Below are positions 44,529 to 54,677 of a stretch of DNA of 64,000 nucleotides, in pieces. The stretch is from positions 11,222,001 through 11,286,000 of the forward strand of contig BTRK01000003.1 of assembly GCA_036245805.1 (NCBI GenBank), read 5' to 3'. This DNA comes from Pristionchus mayeri. Taxonomy: Eukaryota; Nematoda; Chromadorea; Rhabditida; Neodiplogasteridae. The translations under genes were made by a program, and so were the position numbers. Position 1 is the first letter of the stretch. Each line of letters begins with the position of its first letter. The notes beneath the pieces were generated by a model. It searched no databases and was not told the origin of the DNA. It was given only the letters and a program-made list of their open reading frames with translations.

Positions 44529-44990
44529 TATTGGGGTGTCCGGAAAGTTCGTTCATCTCATCATAAAAAACTATTGCGAGGTCCAATTCTCCTGGCACAT
44601 AACACAGGTAATGCACATTAATTGGTAGTATACTGATATTGAAGGGTAAATCGATTGGATAAGTATTCCAGTTTATACAAGTATTAATGTGAGCGAGTAT
44701 CACCATGTTTTTGAGCAGTTTTGATCCATGACGGTAAAGAATTTCCCTATCAAGGATCGAATTTGGGTTGGTTCATTTCCATCATCGACACTGATGAGGA
44801 TTGGGTCACGTGCATTACCCCTGAGAAGAGACTTCTATATTTTGGTTCCGATAAAAAGCTAAAGCCCGTTTCAAATACGAAATATCTCGGAAAGTTGGAA
44901 ACATGCGACTTCTTCTAATTAGTACTTGGTTGGATGCGCTTGGAGATCGTCCCTCACGACACTATCTTTGCTACCGGCATAAGCTCTAAC
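44529..44990 (+). mobile_element. Truncated mariner fragment
   Basis: ATTGGGGTGTCCGGAAAG near 44,529 resembles a mariner terminal repeat. About 200 bp further, on the same strand, an open frame (44,721-44,918) encodes ISIIDTDEDWVTCITPEK, then YFGSDKKLKPVSNTKYLGK, resembling the second-catalytic-Asp region of mariner transposases (I-x-T-x-DE-x-W). Only a fragment remains and it is probably dead. Pro at codon 9 here is Leu in the right arm. Mirror: about 49,750-50,211 on the minus strand. Confidence 0.5.
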
Positions 44991-45079
44991 AAACATGGAG
45001 TGGTCGCCATTAGATTTTCTCTCAGACTCTTGTAGTCATTCTTCGTAATCAATAGTCATTCGATTTATTCAATCACCCT

Positions 45080-45498
45080 ATAATCGACTCACATGACCTT
45101 CTCAGCAGATATTACAGCTATTGTGGTTTTGGCGAAGCAAGCGCCTGAGAGTGAACCTGCGGCGTACGCCTTTCACTAGGAATTCAATGGTCTATGGGAA
45201 GAGAGACATCAATACCGTTGAGATTCCGTAATCGTATAATAGTTCATTAATATCAACCATGCCCAATGACTTCAGCAACCTAGGATAATCTTGATCTAAT
45301 ACCGTACGATGTTCCTGTATCCCCTGCGCCGACCAGATACTGGCAGTACTTAGTCGTTGAGCTCGAAAGTTTTGCAAGAACTGTAGAATGACATGCCATA
45401 TTGTACCTTAAGGACAAGTGGTGCATGTGTGGATGTGATCGCTGCTCCACCGCAGGATGTAGCAGGAAGAGACGTTGTCCGGGCGGGATAGGAAACGA
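45080..45498 (-). repeat. Dispersed repeat family copy with E2- and E3-like modules
   Basis: Read on the minus strand it contains an E2-like stretch (Ser/Thr/Pro-rich with GGAA), an E3-like stretch (CAGTATCTGGTCGG), then the motif with GTACGCCGCAGGTTCACTC. Same order as at 5.7-6.5 kb. Mirror: about 49,242-49,660 on the plus strand. Confidence 0.5.
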
Positions 45499-45499
45499 C

Positions 45500-45827
45500 T
45501 AGGGATGGCAAAAAGTGTCTGAACGAGTGTCTCAGACAATTCATTGTCCGAAATTTGGGACACCAGAGTGAGTGTCCCAAATTGAAACAGTGTTAAAAAA
45601 TTAAGAAAAATATCAGAAAAATGGGAAATAATCGTTATGTTAAGGAAATTACGAAATTCTAAATAATCATTAATTCATCGACATCTAATTAAATAATTAT
45701 CGATATTTTTCGCCACGAAAGTGAAAAGTTGAATTGAGTTTCAGAAATGACATAAGAGCAAATGAATTTCAATTAAGGGAGATAATTGTTCCCAGTCTCA
45801 CGTACAGACACTTTTTGCCATTCCTAA
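45500..45827. mobile_element. MITE of about 330 bp
   Basis: Ends TAGGGATGGCAAAAAGTGTC and the reverse complement of TTAGGAATGGCAAAAAGTG form terminal inverted repeats of about 25 bp with two or three mismatches. An internal hairpin of TTTGGGACAC / GTGTCCCAAAT lies near the left end. Mirror: 48,913-49,240. Confidence 0.8.
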
Positions 45828-47284
45828 TGCAGATATGATTGCAGAATAATCATTTCTAGTATTTTGTACTCACGTGATAGTGAAAAGTCACTGGGTAGCA
45901 CATGATTTTTTTTCTCGTGCAAGTTTTGTTTATGCAAGAAGATATAATTCATGTTATTTTTATTCGCGTTTTCAGAGGACCAGTCGTGTCTTACATGTCA
46001 TTGCCTCGCCTAAAATCTGAGCATTTAACTGCGATGTTCTTGTTCTCGAACTTTGTTAACTTAGTCATGTAAAGCACTACTATCGTAATCCTTGCTCAAC
46101 TACATGTACAACCAGTGTCTGGTCAGTTAGAGGGATTACAATAATTAGTTAACAGATCAAGGGGTAGCGTAGGGTTTGGTTTAGCTAGTCATTGGTTGTG
46201 GATCGAATGTATGATTTATTGTGCGAAGAACAGAGACGACGTTTTGAGTTCTCGCTACCTCTAGACTATTAAATGGATAGTGAAGCCCTTCTGTTGCAGG
46301 TTCGCTCCGCTCGAAAATTGATGTCGCACTTTTTCTGTACTCTAATATTGATAGTGAAACACTCGTTTCGCAGGTCCGCTCGCATGGGTTCGCCTCTCAG
46401 GGGCTGATCTCTGCCAGTCTGCTGCACCACACTTCGGCAAGCTTAAATAAGAATAAAACCTGGGATTCGACCGTTCCGAATGATCGGAATCAAAAGAATT
46501 TGGGATTCATTGAAGAAACAAAATGCCAACCCTAGCTGATTACCATCAAGGTGCGATAGCATTACGTTACTCGATTACTCTTAGGCCTCGCTGGGATTGA
46601 TTATGAAAGATGGGACTGGAATTTTCGTATTATAGGTATTTTTGCGAATATTTTTATTGAGAGGAAAAAAGAAAGAAATCACTTCGATATCAGAACTCTA
46701 TCACTCCCGATCAGTCCAAGGGAAGGGAAGGAGGGAGACGCAAAAAATTCTTCCAATGTCGGGATTTTCGTGTCTCTGTCATGTTCGGCTCGCGCGCACG
46801 AATTGGGGGAAAGAATGAGAAAGGATGTAAAGAGGGTTCGGATATACCGATCCCGATCTCGTTCGTGCAACGCTATTTTATAATGTTACTTTTTTTGATT
46901 TTTTCTTCTCTCTCAATGCCTACCGTACATCGAGTTTAGCTAATATGTTATTCTTATCCCGGGCTCCTGGAACATCGATGCTACAGGCAATGAGAAGCTA
47001 GAGAGCGAGGATGAGAAAATACGAGAAGGACCAATGATGAACAACAATGAGATAACGTTAAAAGCATTCTGTGAACTGATCTCGGATGTAAATTTTTGTA
47101 GTATTAATTTAAAAATATGTGGGAAAGCGATATAGCATCGTGTGGCATCACTTTCCTTTAGAATGATCAAAGCTTCAGTACTTCGGTTGCATGTCCTCCA
47201 TATTTGGAAGCGTGTACTCCAGACGATAATTGAACGATGATACTCTCATCTTAAAATACAAATAAATATGTATAGTGTTTCAAT
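45828..47284. repeat. Inner copy of old inverted duplicate plus repeat fragments
   Basis: 46,080-46,440 holds further dispersed-family motifs (GTGAAACACTCGTTTCGCAGG and relatives). 46,540-47,284 is the diverged reverse complement of about 35,105-35,460 plus 36,490-36,900, without the foldback and mariner-like insertions present there. No gene recognised. Mirror: 47,456-48,912. Confidence 0.65.
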
Positions 47285-47455
47285 ATGAAGAGGAAAAGTT
47301 ATTGCGATGCCATCCCTACCATGTTGCTGAAGTCGTACATCCTTTCACTTGGCAGACATCGGTGTTATTAAAAGGCTAGCAGAGCCAATATTGATGTTCC
47401 ACTTTTTTCTAGACTCTATTTTTTGAGAAGCACGCTGTGAAGCACGTGCATTGCA
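47285..47455. repeat. 171-bp spacer at the palindrome centre
   Basis: Unique relative to the arm ends: the arms stop matching after ATTGAAACAC. The spacer is not unrelated sequence: it is a diverged copy of about 61,671-61,840 (and its left-arm mirror), sharing ATTGCGATGCCATCCCTACC and CTAGACTCTA. It therefore continues the older inverted duplicate on the left. Confidence 0.85.
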
Positions 47456-48912
47456 ATTGAAACACTATACATATTTATTTGTATTTTAAGATGAGAGTAT
47501 CATCGTTCAATTATCGTCTGGAGTACACGCTTCCAAATATGGAGGACATGCAACCGAAGTACTGAAGCTTTGATCATTCTAAAGGAAAGTGATGCCACAC
47601 GATGCTATATCGCTTTCCCACATATTTTTAAATTAATACTACAAAAATTTACATCCGAGATCAGTTCACAGAATGCTTTTAACGTTATCTCATTGTTGTT
47701 CATCATTGGTCCTTCTCGTATTTTCTCATCCTCGCTCTCTAGCTTCTCATTGCCTGTAGCATCGATGTTCCAGGAGCCCGGGATAAGAATAACATATTAG
47801 CTAAACTCGATGTACGGTAGGCATTGAGAGAGAAGAAAAAATCAAAAAAAGTAACATTATAAAATAGCGTTGCACGAACGAGATCGGGATCGGTATATCC
47901 GAACCCTCTTTACATCCTTTCTCATTCTTTCCCCCAATTCGTGCGCGCGAGCCGAACATGACAGAGACACGAAAATCCCGACATTGGAAGAATTTTTTGC
48001 GTCTCCCTCCTTCCCTTCCCTTGGACTGATCGGGAGTGATAGAGTTCTGATATCGAAGTGATTTCTTTCTTTTTTCCTCTCAATAAAAATATTCGCAAAA
48101 ATACCTATAATACGAAAATTCCAGTCCCATCTTTCATAATCAATCCCAGCGAGGCCTAAGAGTAATCGAGTAACGTAATGCTATCGCACCTTGATGGTAA
48201 TCAGCTAGGGTTGGCATTTTGTTTCTTCAATGAATCCCAAATTCTTTTGATTCCGATCATTCGGAACGGTCGAATCCCAGGTTTTATTCTTATTTAAGCT
48301 TGCCGAAGTGTGGTGCAGCAGACTGGCAGAGATCAGCCCCTGAGAGGCGAACCCATGCGAGCGGACCTGCGAAACGAGTGTTTCACTATCAATATTAGAG
48401 TACAGAAAAAGTGCGACATCAATTTTCGAGCGGAGCGAACCTGCAACAGAAGGGCTTCACTATCCATTTAATAGTCTAGAGGTAGCGAGAACTCAAAACG
48501 TCGTCTCTGTTCTTCGCACAATAAATCATACATTCGATCCACAACCAATGACTAGCTAAACCAAACCCTACGCTACCCCTTGATCTGTTAACTAATTATT
48601 GTAATCCCTCTAACTGACCAGACACTGGTTGTACATGTAGTTGAGCAAGGATTACGATAGTAGTGCTTTACATGACTAAGTTAACAAAGTTCGAGAACAA
48701 GAACATCGCAGTTAAATGCTCAGATTTTAGGCGAGGCAATGACATGTAAGACACGACTGGTCCTCTGAAAACGCGAATAAAAATAACATGAATTATATCT
48801 TCTTGCATAAACAAAACTTGCACGAGAAAAAAAATCATGTGCTACCCAGTGACTTTTCACTATCACGTGAGTACAAAATACTAGAAATGATTATTCTGCA
48901 ATCATATCTGCA

Positions 48913-49240
48913 TTAGGAATGGCAAAAAGTGTCTGTACGTGAGACTGGGAACAATTATCTCCCTTAATTGAAATTCATTTGCTCTTATGTCATTTCTGAA
49001 ACTCAATTCAACTTTTCACTTTCGTGGCGAAAAATATCGATAATTATTTAATTAGATGTCGATGAATTAATGATTATTTAGAATTTCGTAATTTCCTTAA
49101 CATAACGATTATTTCCCATTTTTCTGATATTTTTCTTAATTTTTTAACACTGTTTCAATTTGGGACACTCACTCTGGTGTCCCAAATTTCGGACAATGAA
49201 TTGTCTGAGACACTCGTTCAGACACTTTTTGCCATCCCTA
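48913..49240. mobile_element. MITE of about 330 bp (right arm)
   Basis: Mirror of 45,500-45,827 with the same terminal inverted repeats (TTAGGAATGGCAAAAAGTG). Confidence 0.8.
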
Positions 49241-49749
49241 GTCGTTTCCTATCCCGCCCGGACAACGTCTCTTCCTGCTACATCCTGCGGTGGAGCAGCG
49301 ATCACATCCACACATGCACCACTTGTCCTTAAGGTACAATATGGCATGTCATTCTACAGTTCTTGCAAAACTTTCGAGCTCAACGACTAAGTACTGCCAG
49401 TATCTGGTCGGCGCAGGGGATACAGGAACATCGTACGGTATTAGATCAAGATTATCCTAGGTTGCTGAAGTCATTGGGCATGGTTGATATTAATGAACTA
49501 TTATACGATTACGGAATCTCAACGGTATTGATGTCTCTCTTCCCATAGACCATTGAATTCCTAGTGAAAGGCGTACGCCGCAGGTTCACTCTCAGGCGCT
49601 TGCTTCGCCAAAACCACAATAGCTGTAATATCTGCTGAGAAGGTCATGTGAGTCGATTATAGGGTGATTGAATAAATCGAATGACTATTGATTACGAAGA
49701 ATGACTACAAGAGTCTGAGAGAAAATCTAATGGCGACCACTCCATGTTT

Positions 49750-50211
49750 GTTAGAGCTTATGCCGGTAGCAAAGATAGTGTCGTGAGGGACGATCTCCAA
49801 GCGCATCCAACCAAGTACTAATTAGAAGAAGTCGCATGTTTCCAACTTTCCGAGATATTTCGTATTTGAAACGGGCTTTAGCTTTTTATCGGAACCAAAA
49901 TATAGAAGTCTCTTCTCAGGGGTAATGCACGTGACCCAATCCTCATCAGTGTCGATGATGGAAATGAACCAACCCAAATTCGATCCTTGATAGAGAAATT
50001 CTTTACCGTCATGGATCAAAACTGCTCAAAAACATGGTGATACTCGCTCACATTAATACTTGTATAAACTGGAATACTTATCCAATCGATTTACCCTTCA
50101 ATATCAGTATACTACCAATTAATGTGCATTACCTGTGTTATGTGCCAGGAGAATTGGACCTCGCAATAGTTTTTTATGATGAGATGAACGAACTTTCCGG
50201 ACACCCCAATA
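49750..50211 (-). mobile_element. Truncated mariner fragment (right arm)
   Basis: Mirror of the fragment at 44,529-44,990. It differs at 49,994, which changes Pro to Leu in the residual transposase frame. Confidence 0.5.
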
Positions 50212-50254
50212 ATTACATCCATCCTTGCGGTCCAATAAAATAACAAAATATTAA

Positions 50255-50891
50255 AGGAGGAGTAAAGTCAAACGCGCGCCCGGTTGAATTATGTTTCAAA
50301 AAGTGAAATAACTCTCTTCAAGTCGCGTGCTCTCTCGCTCGTTGCCTGATCTTTCCCTGATTTAGCACGAAGCCAACTACCGATAGTTCTGTTCGGAACG
50401 GAGATATCACTCTGAAAATTTCGTAGCTTAATGTCGTTGGGGAGATCTAGACAGTGCACATGAAAGCTTCAACAATTCAATTTTGCATTTACTACTCCTT
50501 TAAAGGATGACAAAAGGCAAAAACTAGAAAATATAGCAATTGACAAAACCCAAATTCAAATTCTCATCTTGAAATAATCTCGAAACCGATTTACCGAATA
50601 TGTATGCTTTATTTTTCAGAAACAGCGAATTTTTCATTCAGATTGAGAGATAGAAATGATATGATTCAGATGAAATTGAAATATCGATGCAGTATTATTG
50701 TATTTATTTGAATTTCCGCACTGTCCCTGAGCTATCCCTGAACTTTCCCTGATCTGGCTCAGAGCCAACTAGCGATAACTCTGTTCGGAATGGAGATATC
50801 AAGGCGAAACTTTGGAAGCTTTTTATCGTTGAGGAGATCTAATCCGCGGTTATGAGAGCATCAGACATGTAATTTTGCCTTTACGCCTCCT
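50255..50891. mobile_element. Two adjacent TTAA-flanked MITEs (right arm)
   Basis: Mirror of 43,849-44,485; TTAA at 50,251-50,254 precedes AGGAGGAGTAAAGTC. Confidence 0.75.
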
Positions 50892-51109
50892 TTAATCTTA
50901 CAACCAACTTCTTATTCAGCGCGACATGGCTGCTCAAACGCCGCAACTATTACTCTCAGTGCAGGCAGTACTCAATCAGTTCAACCACAAGCACCACCAA
51001 TATCTGATCAGTGAAAGGGATACGGTAGACGGGTACAGATCAAGGGTAGAGTAGGATTGGTGCTGAAGTCGCCCATAACAGTGCATTCGCGTAAGAATCG
51101 CATACCCAC

Positions 51110-52080
51110 AGGCACAGCAAAAAAGGCAGTTTGGGATTTTAACAGTTTCTGATACATGTTGATCCCCTCTTTCGATTTGTATACTTGTCAAGGGCTCAAA
51201 TCTATAATTTGCATAATTACTCATGCTCAAAGTTATGTACACAAAATTCATAAAAATTCGCCACTTGGAGCATAATTTGTCTAAAATTATGAAAACTTGG
51301 TACTAGGCCTTTTTGATGCGCTCTATCCGCATATGTTGTTTATTCATGCAAAATCTGAAGTTTAAATTTTGATCAATTTTTCGAAGATTTTTTTCTCGAA
51401 AACAAAGCCGAACACATAACTGGATTTTACATATGTTTTCCTCCTTGATGAGATCAAACTGCTAAAAATTTTGGAAGCGATTTAGTGGTTGTAATGAAAG
51501 TTTATCATGTGACTGAAAACTTTCATCCCAGCCGTAGCCTTCGCCGAATTCGAATGTTTTTCAGGATTATTTGATAATGTTTCTCCATCATTGAAGGAGA
51601 TCCTCAGCCTTCCATATTATGTGGCATTGAAACACATTCGAATCTGATCAACGAGTAGCCCGGGGTGAGAGTTTTCAGTCACATGAAAACTGTCATTACA
51701 ACCATTAAATCGTTTCCAAAATTTTTAGCGGGTAGATTTCATCAAGGAGGAAAACATATGTAAAATCCATGTGTTCGGCTTTGTTTTCGAGAAAAAATCT
51801 TCGAAAAATTGATGAGAATTTATACTTCCGATTTTGTATGAATAAACCAAATATTCGGATAGATCGCATCAAAATAGGTCTATATCTATGTTTTAAGAAT
51901 TTTAGGAAAATGTTAAGCCTAGTTGCGAATCAAAGAAGTTAAAAAGTGTATAAGTTCAAGCGTAATTAATTATGCAAATTAGTCCTTCTGAAACATGGCA
52001 AGTACAGAAATCGAAAAAGGGTGCCTGTGGCTATCAGAAACTCGAAAAATTTCAAAGTGCCTCTTTTTGATGTGCCGGAT
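51110..52080. mobile_element. Foldback element (right arm)
   Basis: Mirror of 42,660-43,630. Confidence 0.8.
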
Positions 52081-53594
52081 TTGTCGAATATTGTGTGATT
52101 CTTAACGCACTGATAATTGGAATTGGCTGATATTTACATTTCGTGACCAAACATGGGCATATTATTGACGTCCCACTTCCTATAGACTCTTACATTGATA
52201 GTGAAACACTAAAGTTACAGGTTCGCTCTCAAGAGCTGATATCTATGAATTATTGTAAGTCACGCGCTGAAAAGGTATTGATGTTCCATTACCTATAGAC
52301 TTTTGAATTGAAAGTGAAGCATGTGTGTTGTAGGTTTGCTGGCAGGAGCTTGCCTCGCAGGGAATTCCTCGTGCAACTTGCAATGGCTTTTAGATTTGCA
52401 GAGAAGATTATGTGAGTGTGGAATCCCCATTGAATGAATTAGTCAATTGCTTAGTGATTACGACGTGAAAAATGTTGACAAATTATGACGATCTGTCATA
52501 TCGGAAATACGATCATGTGAGTGAGAAATATCTATTCATTATACATTTGAAGATGTTTGTTGATTAGTTATTCAAACTTGTATGAAAAAAAAATATCCAA
52601 AGCTTTGGCGATTTTATGTTCAGCAGCTTCTATAACACATGATAATAATATTTGAGAGATATAATATTAAAACAATAATTTGTGACTACGACTGACAAGA
52701 TTCTGTGAGAATAGTTTTAGAAAAGATTCGGAAAAAGAAAGATTGATCAAAATCTTTCCAAAATTATAGTCAAACAAACTTACTTTTTATTTATTTTTTC
52801 TTCAAAAAACTCGTTTTCAAATGAATTATTCTTCCAAGTGAATAATTCATGTTTCGCCCACTTCCTAAGAGTTTCCAATAGTGAGAACCGTTGATGGGCG
52901 TCGGAGAAATACGTACAAAAAATACAATCGAACTTTCCTTGCAGTAGCAGCGGGTCAACTGGGCAGCCAGTTTCAGTCCTCAGCAAGAGACGACGTCGCC
53001 CCATCGAAGAAGAGCAGATGGGCTCAGTGAGGAGGAGTACGGTAGTCGATCAGTTTACGATAATTAACCACTGATGAATGTTCTACGTGAGTGGTGTGAT
53101 ATAATAATATACTATCCAGATTCCGGCCTACCTAAGTCGACGATAAGCTTAGGCAGTTGCTTCGAGAAGCCCACTTCATGCTGCAGGCTCCTCAGCGAAG
53201 ATTGACTTATTATTGCTTGCCAGCAACATTTCAATTGACTTTATTCGACCACCTAAAGAATTGACGCCATATCACTGTTACGGGTGAGCAGTCACGTAAT
53301 ATTGCCAGCCAATGCTCCTGAAGCTAAATCTTCATCGAATAATGGTTAAATAAATATGACTGTCTATGACTTTCGTCCCTTTTGTCCCCGTCCCGAGCGG
53401 TCGTCTCTCCCCTCGCTCCGGGATTAGGCAAATTGCCCTCGCCTCTCGCTTCTCTCCCCTCTCTCTCGTCTTCCTTCTGGATTCGATTCGCCTCGTCTTC
53501 GCTAGTCGGCATCGTGGGTAGCCGACGGAAAGTGGTCGAACCCACTTGACGAGGTGGGTCAGATTTCAACGCTTCCACCCCTCTCTCGCGCGTT

Positions 53595-54512
53595 ATGAGT
53601 CAGCCCACCCCTAGGAAGGCTCCTCTCCCTCCTGAGGCTAGGAGCGCAAGTAAGCCTGGCTGGCAGGAGAGTGTGACTGCACTCACGAAGAAGGTCGATG
53701 AGCTAGGAGTCCAAATGAGCCAGATCAAGGAGACACAGAAGGAAATGCTCGCCCTTCTCAAATCGCTCTCCCCCTCCTCCACCCCCACTCTCCCCTCTCT
53801 CACCTCTCTCGCTCAATCCATCGACACTGTCGCAAGACAAGTGTATGAGGAATGTGCACAGGCGATGAGTGACAAGGAAGAGTACGAGGAGAAGGAGAAG
53901 AGAGCAGTCGTCATTGGTGCCAAGGAAAGCAAGGACCCAGCCGAGTCACTCAAGAATGACCAGCAGCTAGTCGAGGCACTCGTGCTCTACTCTGGCGATC
54001 CGGAAGTGAAGAAGGCGTTCGAAGATGGCAAGATCACTCATCACAGACACCCCAAGGATAAGGAGCCCGGATCCAGACCTCTCAAGACCGAACTGCCTAG
54101 CAAAACCCTTCGTGACTCCATTCTCTCGACGATTAGAGCGAAGCCAGGCAGACCTACTCCCCTTCCCGCTCCTTCCTTCATCAGGCGCGATCTTACCCCG
54201 CACCAACTCAAACTCGACCGTGATGCGCGTGAGGAGGTCAAGAGACGCAACCTGATTGCGGGAAAACTCTCTTTCGGACTCCGCGACCACACTATCATCA
54301 GCTACCGTACCCCCCGTGATCTCCCTCCCAACTATGGAATGCCCAAAGATGCGCGACCCAAGAACCGATCTGCCGATGGAATTCATTCAGACACCTCCGA
54401 CTCTACTGGTGCCTCATCCTCCCCTGCCGTGGACGCCACTCGTAACTCCACTCGTGCCCCCGCCGCCGACTACGTGAACAAGGAGCGGAGAGGAGGAGGA
54501 ACCACACGCTAG
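53595..54512 (+). CDS. LINE ORF1 (right arm)
   Basis: 305 residues, identical in sequence to the left-arm ORF1: coiled coil near 25-58 and a basic C-terminal half. Ends TAG in the frame of ORF2. Confidence 0.85.
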   Translation: MSQPTPRKAPLPPEARSASKPGWQESVTALTKKVDELGVQMSQIKETQKEMLALLKSLSPSSTPTLPSLTSLAQSIDTVARQVYEECAQAMSDKEEYEEKEKRAVVIGAKESKDPAESLKNDQQLVEALVLYSGDPEVKKAFEDGKITHHRHPKDKEPGSRPLKTELPSKTLRDSILSTIRAKPGRPTPLPAPSFIRRDLTPHQLKLDRDAREEVKRRNLIAGKLSFGLRDHTIISYRTPRDLPPNYGMPKDARPKNRSADGIHSDTSDSTGASSSPAVDATRNSTRAPAADYVNKERRGGGTTR

Positions 54513-54677
54513 GAGGCAGGCAGCAAGGGTACCCCTCTTTTGTCCCTCCCTCCAGTTCCTCTTCTTTCACTTAGTCTTCCACCCCTTCCTAGTCATTCTA
54601 GTACACCTCATCAGTCACTATCTAGTCCTCGCGTAGTTAGCGTGTACTATGCTAATTCTCGCTCTATTAGATGCTAA

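Larger units (their letters stand above)
30734..47284 (+). repeat. Left arm of giant palindrome
   Basis: Reverse complement of 47,456-64,000. Positions pair so that left plus right equals 94,740 for left positions above about 36,390 and 94,734 below, the step being a 6-bp indel near 36,385 (absent near 58,350). I noticed two base differences (39,642 against 55,098; 44,746 against 49,994). The match is still continuing at 30,734 because the window ends, so the true arm may be longer. The arm begins inside the putative TTAA transposon. Confidence 0.97.
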
